Shown piece after piece: positions 32,997-41,386 of a stretch of 64,000 nt of DNA (within the stretch, counting starts at the first letter, position 1; each line of letters begins with the position of its first letter). Source of the DNA: Brumimicrobium sp035497735 (GTDB taxonomy: Bacteria; Bacteroidota; Bacteroidia; Flavobacteriales_D; Crocinitomicaceae); assembly GCA_035497735.1 (NCBI GenBank), contig DATJCX010000005.1:30539-94538 (forward strand), given 5' to 3'. A program made the translations under genes and the position numbers. Below the pieces are notes generated by a model. It did no database searches. It had not been told where the DNA came from and was given only the letters and a program-made list of their open reading frames with translations.

Positions 32997-35111
32997 ATGA
33001 AAAAGATCTTTATCATTTGCCTTATCGGTTTGATTGGAAGTTTCAGCTTCGGTCAAAAACAAATGACTTTACAAGAGTCAGTTGCAGGACAATATCAACA
33101 GTTCTATCCAGAAAATGTTTTTAATGTAGAATGGATTGGTAATTCTAATAAATATTCCTACTTGGAGATGTATCGTTCCGTTATGGTCACAGAAGATGGA
33201 AAGGAAGGAGAGAAAATAACTGATGTTTGGGTTATTAATGAGAAGCTAGGAACTAGTCTTTTTCATTTGGTGGGAATGAAGTGGAAGGATGAAAATACTT
33301 TGGTGATTAGTCAAGGTACTTCAGTTGTATCTTATAATGTGAAAACAGAAAGTGGAAGCGCTATCACTTTACCGGAGAATGCAGATAACTTGACTTTCGA
33401 TCCTACTTATACTTATATAGCGTACACAAAAGACAATAATCTATATTATACTGGAATAAATGAATTTAATGAAGTTGCTGTAACGCAATTCGAAGATAAG
33501 AATATTGTTTCTGGTCAAGCCATCGCTAGAAGTGAAATGGGAATTACAAATGGAATTTTCTGGTCGCCTTCTGGAAATAAGTTGGCATTCTACCAAAAGG
33601 ATGAAACGAATGTTCACGATTATCCTTTATTGAATAGTGAAGTAACACCAGGTGAATTAAAGTCTATTAAATATCCTATGGCTGGTACGGGAAGTGAAAT
33701 CCCTAAATTGGGTATTCATTCGCTAAAGGAGAAAACTACAGCTATGATCTCTCCACAAAATGGGAAGGACTACTATTTGACGAATGTTGCCTGGTCACCT
33801 GATGATAAATATATTCTTTTGGCCGAAGTGGCTCGTTCTCAAAAGCATATCTGGATGCAAAGGTTTACGGCGAATGGAAAGTTTGAAAAAACCTTGTTTG
33901 AAGAGAAGGCAGTTACTTGGGTTGAACCTGAAAAACCAGCCTATTTTCCGAATGCTAACAGTAACGACTTTGTTTGGGTGAGTGAGCGCGATGGATTTGA
34001 TAACCTTTATTACTATTCTATTGACGGTGAATTAAAACTGCAATTGACTAAGAATAAATTCATGTTAAAAGAAGTCATAAGTGCACAAAACGGTGAAGTG
34101 TTTTTTACGGCTACTGGTGAGAATCCTTTAAATACGCTTTTGTATAAAGTCAACTTAAAAGGAAAGCAAATCCTATTAACGGAAGAGGAAGGTTCGCATA
34201 GCGCGAGCATTAATAGTACAGGACAGTTGATATTCGACCAGTATTCTTCTCGTGATATTCCGAATCGTGCTGTTATTCGTAAAAGCAATGGGAAAATTCT
34301 AAAAGAAGTTTTAAATGCAAAAAACACACTAGAAGAGTATGCTGTAACTAAGGCAGAGATTAAAGTTATCAAAGGAAAAGGGGGAGTGGATTTATATACA
34401 AGAATGATTAAGCCTTCCAATTTTGATGAGAGTAAGGAATATCCAGTCTTAATATATGTATATGGTGGGCCACACGCGCAATTGATAACAAATTCTTGGT
34501 TAGATGGTGCTAGTTTGTGGATGCACTGGATGGCAGAACAAGGTTATATAGTTTTTACTTTAGATAATCGTGGGTCTGGAAATAGAGGTGTTGATTTCGA
34601 ACATGTTATTCATAGAGAATTAGGTGTAGCAGCCTACGAAGATCAATTGACAGGTGTCGAGTATTTGAAATCCTTACCTTATATAGATGGTGAACGAATT
34701 GCTGTTCACGGATGGAGTTTTGGTGGTTATATGACTATGTTCATGATGATGAATGCACCAGAGGTGTTCAAAGTAGGGGTTGCTGGAGGTCCAGTAACTG
34801 ATTGGAAGTTTTACGAAGTAATGTACGGTGAAAGATATATGGATACTCCTGAAGAAAATCCAGAAGGTTATGAAAAAACGAGCTTATTGAATAAAGCGGA
34901 TAAATTAGAAGGTGATTTATTGATGATTCATGGAGCGATTGACCCAGTGGTTGTGCCGCAACATGCTTATGCTATGATTAAAAAGTTTGTTGATGCTGGA
35001 GTACAAACGGACTTCTTTATTTATCCAATGCACGAACACAATGTGATGGGTAAGGATAGAATTCACCTAATGGAAAAGGTGTTGAACTATGTTTTAGAGA
35101 ATAATAAATAA
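32997..35111 (+). CDS. S9 family prolyl peptidase (dipeptidyl peptidase IV type)
   Basis: 704 residues with a Sec signal peptide (IICLIGLIGSFSFGQ), so periplasmic or secreted. The first two thirds form a beta-propeller typical of DPP IV (YTKDNNLYY, FWSPSGNKLAFYQKDE), the last third an alpha/beta hydrolase with the nucleophile in GWSFGGYM (Ser574), Asp649 in IDPVV and His681 in MHEHNVMG. It should cut Xaa-Pro dipeptides from exported peptides. It leads a three-gene operon with a small membrane protein and another hydrolase, ended at 36271. Confidence 0.93.
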   Translation: MKKIFIICLIGLIGSFSFGQKQMTLQESVAGQYQQFYPENVFNVEWIGNSNKYSYLEMYRSVMVTEDGKEGEKITDVWVINEKLGTSLFHLVGMKWKDENTLVISQGTSVVSYNVKTESGSAITLPENADNLTFDPTYTYIAYTKDNNLYYTGINEFNEVAVTQFEDKNIVSGQAIARSEMGITNGIFWSPSGNKLAFYQKDETNVHDYPLLNSEVTPGELKSIKYPMAGTGSEIPKLGIHSLKEKTTAMISPQNGKDYYLTNVAWSPDDKYILLAEVARSQKHIWMQRFTANGKFEKTLFEEKAVTWVEPEKPAYFPNANSNDFVWVSERDGFDNLYYYSIDGELKLQLTKNKFMLKEVISAQNGEVFFTATGENPLNTLLYKVNLKGKQILLTEEEGSHSASINSTGQLIFDQYSSRDIPNRAVIRKSNGKILKEVLNAKNTLEEYAVTKAEIKVIKGKGGVDLYTRMIKPSNFDESKEYPVLIYVYGGPHAQLITNSWLDGASLWMHWMAEQGYIVFTLDNRGSGNRGVDFEHVIHRELGVAAYEDQLTGVEYLKSLPYIDGERIAVHGWSFGGYMTMFMMMNAPEVFKVGVAGGPVTDWKFYEVMYGERYMDTPEENPEGYEKTSLLNKADKLEGDLLMIHGAIDPVVVPQHAYAMIKKFVDAGVQTDFFIYPMHEHNVMGKDRIHLMEKVLNYVLENNK

Positions 35112-35117
35112 GAAATT

Positions 35118-35399
35118 ATGCAGGAAAAAGGAAATATATTAAAGATAGCACTCTATATATTGGTGCTGAGTCTTTCTATTGTCTTAGTTCCTATATTTTA
35201 CTATATAGCAATGGATACAGCAGCAAGTTTAACTTACGAAGTGGATCCTGGTGGTTGTATTTCTAAAGTTTCGGGAAAAAACTTATGTGCGAAGTACGAT
35301 TTGTTTATGGGACTAACTTATGGTTGTGGAATTTTGTTTTTCTTGACTATGTTTTTTGTGATGTTCAAAGTGATTAGATCGAGACCTAGTAAGTCTTAG
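35118..35399 (+). CDS. Small two-helix membrane protein of unknown function
   Basis: 93 residues. Two membrane helices (ALYILVLSLSIVLVPIFYYIAM and YGCGILFFLTMFFVMFKVI) enclose a 40-residue loop with two cysteines (GGCISKVSGKNLCAKYD) that may form a disulfide if the loop is periplasmic. Starts six bases after the S9 peptidase stop codon, so it is in the same operon. No family recognised. Confidence 0.6.
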   Translation: MQEKGNILKIALYILVLSLSIVLVPIFYYIAMDTAASLTYEVDPGGCISKVSGKNLCAKYDLFMGLTYGCGILFFLTMFFVMFKVIRSRPSKS

Positions 35400-35420
35400 A
35401 CTTCGGATAATTAAAAACAA

Positions 35421-36239
35421 ATGAAGTCACTAATATTTACATTATTTCAAATAGCTGTTGTAGGGCAGTTGTTGGCTATCACTCCTGATAGGGTTTATCA
35501 TCTTAGTCCTGATTCGCTTGGTTTAACTTATGAATCACATATAATTCAAACAAGCGATGATGCGGGCGTTAAACTGTGGGATATTAAGGCGCAGAAAGAA
35601 CTAGATAACGGAAACACCATCATTCTTTGTTATGGTGATTCTGGAAACATGTCTTATTGGTTGAATCATGCTGCTATTTTGAGTCAAGTTGGATATTCTG
35701 TGGTACTATTCGACTATAGAGGTTTTGGTGAAAGTTCAGATTTCGTCATCAACCCTGATCAATTGTACTATGATGAATTTTCCATGGATTTGGAAGCCGT
35801 TATACGTTGGACAAAGCAAAACTTAAGTTATGCCAACTTAGGAATTCTCTCCTTCTCAATGGGAACGATTATGACTACGATTGCTGTTCAAAATGAATCA
35901 GTTGATTTTATCGTAGCGGAAGGCTTTGTAATGAATCCCGAAAACATAAAAGAAAAGATATTCCAATTAAAAGGAAAGGAAATAATTTTGCTAGAAAGCG
36001 CCAAAGGTTTTGAAGCGCTTATTTCAAAAATTGATATTCCTCTTTTATTGATTAGTGGGACAGAAGATGTTGTTACCACCTTAGCCGATAGTCAAGAAAT
36101 AGTAGCACAAAAAGTTAATCGTAAGTTAATTTCTTTTGAGGGCAATCATTTAGGCGGTTTTCAGAAAATGACCAAGCAATACTTTGGAGATATTTACATT
36201 CAGCATATAGGTAGTTTTATAGAAGCATATAAGCAGTAA
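35421..36239 (+). CDS. Secreted alpha/beta hydrolase
   Basis: 272 residues with a short signal peptide (LIFTLFQIAVVGQLLA). The hydrolase fold is clear: oxyanion segment CYGDSGNMSYW, VVLFDYRGFGESS, nucleophile elbow LSFSMGTIM with Ser, acid in SGTEDVVT, and histidine in EGNHLGGF. This layout is close to BEM46/FrsA-type serine hydrolases. Substrate unknown; the operon with a DPP IV-type peptidase might hint at peptide or ester cleavage in the periplasm, but this is only context. The strong terminator at 36271 follows. Confidence 0.82.
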   Translation: MKSLIFTLFQIAVVGQLLAITPDRVYHLSPDSLGLTYESHIIQTSDDAGVKLWDIKAQKELDNGNTIILCYGDSGNMSYWLNHAAILSQVGYSVVLFDYRGFGESSDFVINPDQLYYDEFSMDLEAVIRWTKQNLSYANLGILSFSMGTIMTTIAVQNESVDFIVAEGFVMNPENIKEKIFQLKGKEIILLESAKGFEALISKIDIPLLLISGTEDVVTTLADSQEIVAQKVNRKLISFEGNHLGGFQKMTKQYFGDIYIQHIGSFIEAYKQ

Positions 36240-36270
36240 ACTAAAGACCTGAATCACTATGGATAATATA

Positions 36271-36307
36271 AAAAGTAAAAGGCGTCATTCGACGCCTTTT
36301 ACTTTTT
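36271..36307. terminator. Bidirectional terminator
   Basis: AAAAGTAAAAGGCGTC and GACGCCTTTTACTTTT form a 16-base-pair stem with loop ATTC. T-runs exist on both strands, so it ends both the hydrolase gene and the NUDIX gene. The right arm reaches the stop codon of the NUDIX gene. Confidence 0.9.
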
Positions 36308-36836
36308 AATAACTTTTAATCTCTTTATTGAGCAACTTCCCTAACAACTTAACATCTTCCAAAGTTGGCGTCTCATTCATACAGTCAATCTGCAGAGAAG
36401 AGATGCTTTTTTGTAAGTTTCGATAAGCCATTTCAACCATTTCATTGTGGTCGAATGCTAGTTGAGGAATATCTCTTATAGCGACCCATTGCGCAGTCTT
36501 TGCATCATCTGCACCTTTTGGATTCGTTCCTTTTTTATTCATCAGAATATAATGAGCAATCGAGATAATCCTTCCGCGTGTATCTCTTTTTACACCAGCA
36601 AAAGTATAAAACTGTTTCATTTGTTTAACAGTTATACCCGTCTCTTCCTTTAGTTCACGAATTGCTGCAAAGTCCAACTCTTCGTTGTCTTCAACAAAAC
36701 CACCAGGAACTGCCCAATTTATACCTTTGTTTCCATGCTTCCTTTCGATTAGCAAAAGATAAATTCCAGTTGTATCATAGCCAAAGCAAACTGCGTCAAC
36801 TGCAACCTTAATATTTTGTTCTAATTGAAATCCCAT
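36306..36836 (-). CDS. NUDIX hydrolase
   Basis: 176 residues. The Nudix box is complete: GGFVEDNEELDFAAIRELKE followed by ETGI (G-x5-E-x7-REUxEExGU), which binds the metal for pyrophosphate cleavage. The N-terminal part VAVDAVCFGYDTTGIYLLLIER and the 40 residues after the domain resemble the NrtR/ADP-ribose pyrophosphatase-like group, but no DNA-binding domain is added, so it is more likely an enzyme. It follows the aminotransferase gene after seven bases. Substrate not determined. Confidence 0.88.
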   Translation of the reverse strand: MGFQLEQNIKVAVDAVCFGYDTTGIYLLLIERKHGNKGINWAVPGGFVEDNEELDFAAIRELKEETGITVKQMKQFYTFAGVKRDTRGRIISIAHYILMNKKGTNPKGADDAKTAQWVAIRDIPQLAFDHNEMVEMAYRNLQKSISSLQIDCMNETPTLEDVKLLGKLLNKEIKSY

Positions 36837-36843
36837 GGTTTTC

Positions 36844-38043
36844 CTAGTATTTTGTATGTGGATAAACTTCTAAAGCTTTCTCAAGAACTTTAACAGCTAA
36901 TTCTAATTCGCTTTTCTCTAAAACGTAAGCCAATCTCGCTTCTTGCATTCCTAGTCCAGGTGTTGCATAGAAACCACTTAGCGGTGACATCATTACTGTG
37001 TTTCCTTCATATTCGAAAGATTCAAGCAACCATTGACAGAAATGCTCTGTATTTTCAACAGGAAACTTAGCGATACAGTAAAAAGCTCCACTTGGCTTTG
37101 GACATTCTACGCCTTTGATACTGATTAATCCTTGGTGTAGGATATCCCGACGAGAAACGTATTCTTTCACGACGTCATCAAAGTAAGACTGTGGAGTTGC
37201 TAATGCTGCTTCTGCCGCAATTTGTTCGTATGTTGGTGGAGAAAGTCGTGCTTGTGCGAATTTCATAGCACCTTTAATGATCTCTTTATTACGAGAAATT
37301 AAAGCGCCAATTCTAGCTCCACACATAGAGTATCTTTTAGAAACAGAGTCGATTAAAACTGTGTTTTCTTCAATTCCCTCTAGGTTCATAACTGAATATG
37401 GAGTTGCTCCGTCGTAGCAGAACTCTCTGTAAACTTCATCAGAAAACAAAAACAAGTCATGCTTTTTAATTAAGTCACGTAGTTTTTCTAATTCTTCTTT
37501 TGTGTACAAGTACCCAGTTGGATTACCAGGGTTACATATTAGAATAGCCTTTGTTTTTGAAGTAATTTTACTTTCAAAATCTTCAATTGGAGGCAACGCA
37601 AAACCATTGTCAATTGTCGCTGTAATCGGAACGATTTTTACGCCAACTGATGTAGCAAAACCATTGTAGTTTGCATAGAATGGTTCTGGAATAATAACTT
37701 CATCTCCTGGGTTTAAACAAGTAGAGAAAGTAAATAATATTGCTTCAGATCCACCAGTTGTAACAATAATTTCGTCTGGTGTAATATTGATATCGAATTT
37801 CTCGTAATATTTTGCTAGTCCATTTCTGTAACTTTCAAAACCTTGAGAAGGAGAATATTCTAAAACTTTAATATCTGTATTCCTAATAGCATCACGTGCC
37901 ACTTCTGGTGTTTCAATATCAGGTTGACCGATGTTTAAATGGATAACATGTTTTCCACTCTTCTTTGCCATATCTGCATAAGGCATTAATTTCCTGATAG
38001 GAGAAGACGGCATGCTAACCGATTTTAAAGATAATTCTGGCAT
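36844..38043 (-). CDS. PLP-dependent class I/II aminotransferase
   Basis: 399 residues. Fold type I transaminase of the aspartate/aromatic kind. IxLNIGQPDIETP at the start, GGSEAILFTF, YANYNGFATSVG, the Asp in FSDEVYRE, and SVSKRYSMCGARIG with the PLP lysine. The closing part contains the substrate arginine region EARLAYVLEK. I took the ATG at 38043 (MPELSLKS) because the 22 residues upstream look like non-coding text. The likely reaction is aspartate:2-oxoglutarate or a similar amino-group transfer. Co-oriented with the NUDIX gene. Confidence 0.88.
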   Translation of the reverse strand: MPELSLKSVSMPSSPIRKLMPYADMAKKSGKHVIHLNIGQPDIETPEVARDAIRNTDIKVLEYSPSQGFESYRNGLAKYYEKFDINITPDEIIVTTGGSEAILFTFSTCLNPGDEVIIPEPFYANYNGFATSVGVKIVPITATIDNGFALPPIEDFESKITSKTKAILICNPGNPTGYLYTKEELEKLRDLIKKHDLFLFSDEVYREFCYDGATPYSVMNLEGIEENTVLIDSVSKRYSMCGARIGALISRNKEIIKGAMKFAQARLSPPTYEQIAAEAALATPQSYFDDVVKEYVSRRDILHQGLISIKGVECPKPSGAFYCIAKFPVENTEHFCQWLLESFEYEGNTVMMSPLSGFYATPGLGMQEARLAYVLEKSELELAVKVLEKALEVYPHTKY

Positions 38044-38241
38044 TTCTATATGTTTTAAAATGTGCGCCAAAAATAAGCAAGACTTCCATAATAATGACTG
38101 AAAATGCAATAAATATTTATTTGTTATTTTGTTTCTATTCTATACCAGCTATAGTTAGGTCACTTCTCTAGTTTTATAGGAATGTACTTTACCATTCAAC
38201 CTTTTTTGAATTAATAACGTTTATAGTTTGTGAAATAGCTT

Positions 38242-38249
38242 TATATTTG
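38242..38249 (+). promoter_or_regulatory. -7 box of the first T9SS type A paralogue
   Basis: TATATTTG, 30 bases before the ATG at 38280. A -33 TTTG at the ideal distance is absent. Confidence 0.5.
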
Positions 38250-38279
38250 CAAATAAATAAATAAACTTAATTTAAAATT

Positions 38280-39302
38280 ATGAAACGAAATTTACTTTTA
38301 GTTGCTTCATTGTTTATAGGAATGACAGCGACAGCACAATTTACACATGAAAACACGCCTGAAGCAGGTTCTGGTGTTGCTTTATTTGTTTTAGATAGTT
38401 TAGCACCAAGCTATGCAGCTGTAACAGGTGACGAGGTTACTTGGGATTATAGTGGATTCGGAGGGTATGCAGGAGCTACAAGAGCGGTTACCGTGATTGA
38501 AGCAGCAGAATCTGCGTTTGAAGCTGATTTTCCAGGATCTACATTGGCTTTAGAAATTGAGGATATGTTGACAAACTTTATTACAAGTGTCGCAACAGGA
38601 CGTTCTTCTCAAGGTTTTGTTTTTTCTGAACCTAATTTTGGAGACATCGTTGTAAAATTAACGGACGAGCAACAGTTAATGAATTACCCTTTTGATTTTG
38701 GAGATAACTTTGCAGACACTTACGTTGGAAGTACTGCTTTAATGGGGGGGAATATGCCTATTACAGGAACATCTGATGTTGCAGTTGACGGAAGAGGGAC
38801 CTTAATTTTAGCAGGTGGTTCTTATTCAAACGTAGTAAGATACTCAATTTCTGATAATGCTCTTATTCAAACAGGTATTTTGGGAGAGATGCAATTACTT
38901 CGTACTCAGTATGAATACTATGATCACAGCATTAGCAATCTTCCTATCTTTATTTACGCTTCTATTACAGTTATTCAAGCTGGTTCTACTGAGCCAATGA
39001 TGGAAAGCTTTGTAGTTTTAAGTAAGGATGAGCCTTCATTTGAAGTATCTGTTAACGAAAATGTTTTAGCGCAAACTGCTCTTTACCCTAACCCGGCAAG
39101 TGAAGTATTAAACATCCAATTACCTTCTTCAGTAGAAAGTGCAGATGTTGTTATTACTGATGCTTTAGGTCGTGTAGTGAAGACTTTAAATGTTGACGCT
39201 GTAGTTCAAACAATTGATGTTTCTTCTATCAAAAAAGGAACGTATTTTGTTAAAATGACTTCAGGGGAAAACTCATTTGTTAAAACTGTTGTTATCAAGT
39301 AA
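38280..39302 (+). CDS. T9SS type A secreted protein, paralogue 1
   Basis: 340 residues. Signal peptide (LLLVASLFIGMTATAQ). The mature part of about 230 residues is not recognised; it starts FTHENTPEAGSGVALFV and includes VTWDYSG and YEYYDHSISNLPIFIYASI. The last 75 residues are a type A sorting domain: LYPNPASEVLNIQLPSSV with DALGRVVKTL and GTYFVKMTSGE, which is read by the type IX system and then removed. It lies next to a related gene, and both have their own promoter and terminator. Confidence 0.85.
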   Translation: MKRNLLLVASLFIGMTATAQFTHENTPEAGSGVALFVLDSLAPSYAAVTGDEVTWDYSGFGGYAGATRAVTVIEAAESAFEADFPGSTLALEIEDMLTNFITSVATGRSSQGFVFSEPNFGDIVVKLTDEQQLMNYPFDFGDNFADTYVGSTALMGGNMPITGTSDVAVDGRGTLILAGGSYSNVVRYSISDNALIQTGILGEMQLLRTQYEYYDHSISNLPIFIYASITVIQAGSTEPMMESFVVLSKDEPSFEVSVNENVLAQTALYPNPASEVLNIQLPSSVESADVVITDALGRVVKTLNVDAVVQTIDVSSIKKGTYFVKMTSGENSFVKTVVIK

Positions 39303-39330
39303 TCAATAGTATATAGAATTAATTCTTTAA

Positions 39331-39361
39331 AAAAAGGCCCTCGAATTGAGGGTCTTTTTTT
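39331..39361 (+). terminator. Terminator of T9SS paralogue 1
   Basis: GGCCCTC (39336-39342) with GAGGGTC (39348-39354) around GAATT, followed by seven T; an A-run on the left would allow weak function on the other strand. Confidence 0.85.
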
Positions 39362-39392
39362 CATTTTTAACAATTTGAATCAATTATAGATT

Positions 39393-39400
39393 TATCTTTG
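39393..39400 (+). promoter_or_regulatory. -7 box of the second T9SS type A paralogue
   Basis: TATCTTTG, 23 bases before the ATG at 39424, with a TTTG 15 bases upstream, closer than the usual 19. Confidence 0.5.
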
Positions 39401-39423
39401 TAGAAATTTTAAAAAACACAAAT

Positions 39424-40467
39424 ATGAAAAAAGGTTTACTTGTATTTGCTTCACTTTTTGTAGGAGCAAGCTTAAATGCACAATTTACACAGGACAATTT
39501 ACCAACAGTTGGATCATCTCAAGAGATGGTTGTAATGGACAGTACAATTACTAACTATGCTGAAATCTTTGGAGAAGGAGTGGTATGGGATTACAGTCAA
39601 GCTGTAGCATCTGATACTTTATTCACTACACTTTCAATGTTGAATGCAGCAGATACTTCTAATAATGGAATGTTTGCACTTTCAGAAGTTGCTTATGATA
39701 TCGAAGGTTTCTTTATGAGTTACATGACAAGTGATGAAAACGGAAAAAAAGGTCAAGGTTTTATCTTTAATGGTGATCCTTTAGGCGATCTTGGAGATGT
39801 TGTTGCAAAATACTCAGATGAAACGAATTCATTATTAGGAAACTATCCTTTCGACTTTGGCGACTTTGTAACAAGTGAGTTCGAAGGAACAGTAGGTTTA
39901 GATTTTGCACCAGAGCCATTGCCATTAGAAGGTGTTTCTATGGTGAAAGTGGACGGAAAAGGTACATTGAAACTTTTTGAAAATGAGATCGAGAATGTAT
40001 TGAGATATGCAATTATCGATACAATGTTTGTTTACCTTTCAGAAGAAGACCCAACAGCTAGAGTATTAATTACACGTTCGCAATACGAATACTTTAAGCA
40101 TGAGGTTAGTAACTTCCCATTATTTAGTCACACGAAAGTGACATTTGAGGAAGAGATGGAAGAAGGAATTTATGGAGAATTTTCTGTCGTATTGGCTTAC
40201 CAAGGTCCAGTTGCTAGCATCACTAAAAATGAACTGGAGTTAACTACACTTTATCCGAATCCAGCAACTGATATGTTAAACATCAGCTTGCCATCTTCAG
40301 TAGAAAGTGCTCAAGTAACTTTTACTGATGCATTAGGAAGAGTTGTAATGACAGCAGATGTACAAGGAACTACAAACGTAAATGTTGCTTCACTTCAGAA
40401 AGGAACTTATTTTGTAAGAATTGCAGCAGAAAATACTTTTACTACTAAAGCAGTAATTATTAAATAA
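39424..40467 (+). CDS. T9SS type A secreted protein, paralogue 2
   Basis: 347 residues. Same plan as the preceding gene: signal peptide (LLVFASLFVGASLNAQ), a mature part starting FTQDNLPTVGSSQEMVVMD and including VVWDYSQ and YEYFKHEVSNFPLFSHTKV, and a type A sorting domain (LYPNPATDMLNISLPSSV, DALGRVVMTA). The sorting domains are almost identical while the mature parts have drifted, which points to an old tandem duplication. Function unknown, presumably surface or secreted. Confidence 0.85.
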   Translation: MKKGLLVFASLFVGASLNAQFTQDNLPTVGSSQEMVVMDSTITNYAEIFGEGVVWDYSQAVASDTLFTTLSMLNAADTSNNGMFALSEVAYDIEGFFMSYMTSDENGKKGQGFIFNGDPLGDLGDVVAKYSDETNSLLGNYPFDFGDFVTSEFEGTVGLDFAPEPLPLEGVSMVKVDGKGTLKLFENEIENVLRYAIIDTMFVYLSEEDPTARVLITRSQYEYFKHEVSNFPLFSHTKVTFEEEMEEGIYGEFSVVLAYQGPVASITKNELELTTLYPNPATDMLNISLPSSVESAQVTFTDALGRVVMTADVQGTTNVNVASLQKGTYFVRIAAENTFTTKAVIIK

Positions 40468-40491
40468 AAGGTTATTTTTCTTTAAAAGGAG

Positions 40492-40525
40492 AATAGGTGT
40501 TTCAAAACAGAAACACCTATTTTTT
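40492..40525 (+). terminator. Terminator of T9SS paralogue 2
   Basis: AATAGGTGTTTC pairs with GAAACACCTATT (40510-40521), followed by T. The arm GGTGTTTC is reminiscent of the GGATGTTTC arms of the long inverted-repeat elements. Confidence 0.88.
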
Positions 40526-40570
40526 GCTTTAAACTAAAGAAATGCGTACATTTCACCTAAAAATAAAGAT

Positions 40571-40960
40571 ATGAGATTTCACACAAGGAAATGGATTAAA
40601 CCAGAGGATTTAAATGCAAACGGTACTTTGTTTGGAGGAAGACTCTTACAATGGATTGATGAGGAAGCCGCGCTTTATGCCATTATACAATTAGAGAACC
40701 CCAATACAGTGACAAAGTTTATTTCTGAAATTGATTTTAAAAGTCCAGCTAAGCAGGGCGACATTATCGAGATAGGAATTGAAGTTGTGAAGTTTGGACA
40801 CGCATCTTTGACTTTAGCTTGTGAAGTACGTAATAAAATGACAAGAAAGTCGATTATTACCATCGATAAAATAGTGATGGTGAGTGTAGATGAGCATGGG
40901 AATGCCAAGCCACACGGGAAAACAGAAGTCGAATTTGTGAAAGATAGACTTTCTGATTAA
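40571..40960 (+). CDS. Acyl-CoA thioesterase, hotdog fold (YciA type)
   Basis: 129 residues, one hotdog domain. NANGTLFGGRLLQWIDEEAALYA with the aspartate in WIDE matches the YciA/BFIT type active site, followed by KFISEIDFKSPAKQGDIIEIG and ASLTLACEVRN. It should hydrolyse acyl-CoA thioesters in the cytoplasm. The last four bases overlap the convergent DUF3817 gene. Confidence 0.9.
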   Translation: MRFHTRKWIKPEDLNANGTLFGGRLLQWIDEEAALYAIIQLENPNTVTKFISEIDFKSPAKQGDIIEIGIEVVKFGHASLTLACEVRNKMTRKSIITIDKIVMVSVDEHGNAKPHGKTEVEFVKDRLSD

Positions 40961-41241
40961 TCTTTCTTTGGAAGGTATTTTCTCTCTATATATAATGGTC
41001 CTAATGGAATGATAGAGCTTAATCCTGCGATGAATAATGTCTTAAAAGACCAATTTAACTTTCTGTACATCGCTAATGCTCCTGCTAAGTAAAGAACGAA
41101 AAGTACACCATGTGCCCAACCAACATACTTTACATAAAGTGGTAGGTCAAAAATATATTTTAATGGCATGGCAATCAATAAGAGAATTAAGAAAGAAAGT
41201 ACCTCTAAGTTGCTGATTATTCTGAACGTTTTTATTGACAT
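40957..41241 (-). CDS. DUF3817 domain membrane protein
   Basis: 94 residues with about three membrane helices; the DUF3817 pattern FRIISNLEVLSFLILLLIAMPLKY, then YVGWAHGVLFVLYL and the GLSSIIPLGPLYIERKYL end is clear. The domain is a small integral membrane unit often fused to transporters; alone its function is unknown. Its tail overlaps the thioesterase gene tail by four bases. Confidence 0.85.
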   Translation of the reverse strand: MSIKTFRIISNLEVLSFLILLLIAMPLKYIFDLPLYVKYVGWAHGVLFVLYLAGALAMYRKLNWSFKTLFIAGLSSIIPLGPLYIERKYLPKKD

Positions 41242-41386
41242 TTTTTTTTATTTTTTCCAAAGATAAACTAATTTCCTAATAGCGCTTGATGCAGTCTTCT
41301 TTAACTTGATTTTATATATTCAAAAAGCGTGAAATAGTAAGCTTGGCTTGTTTTTTGTATATTTATTTACATTAAAAAAACGGAAT

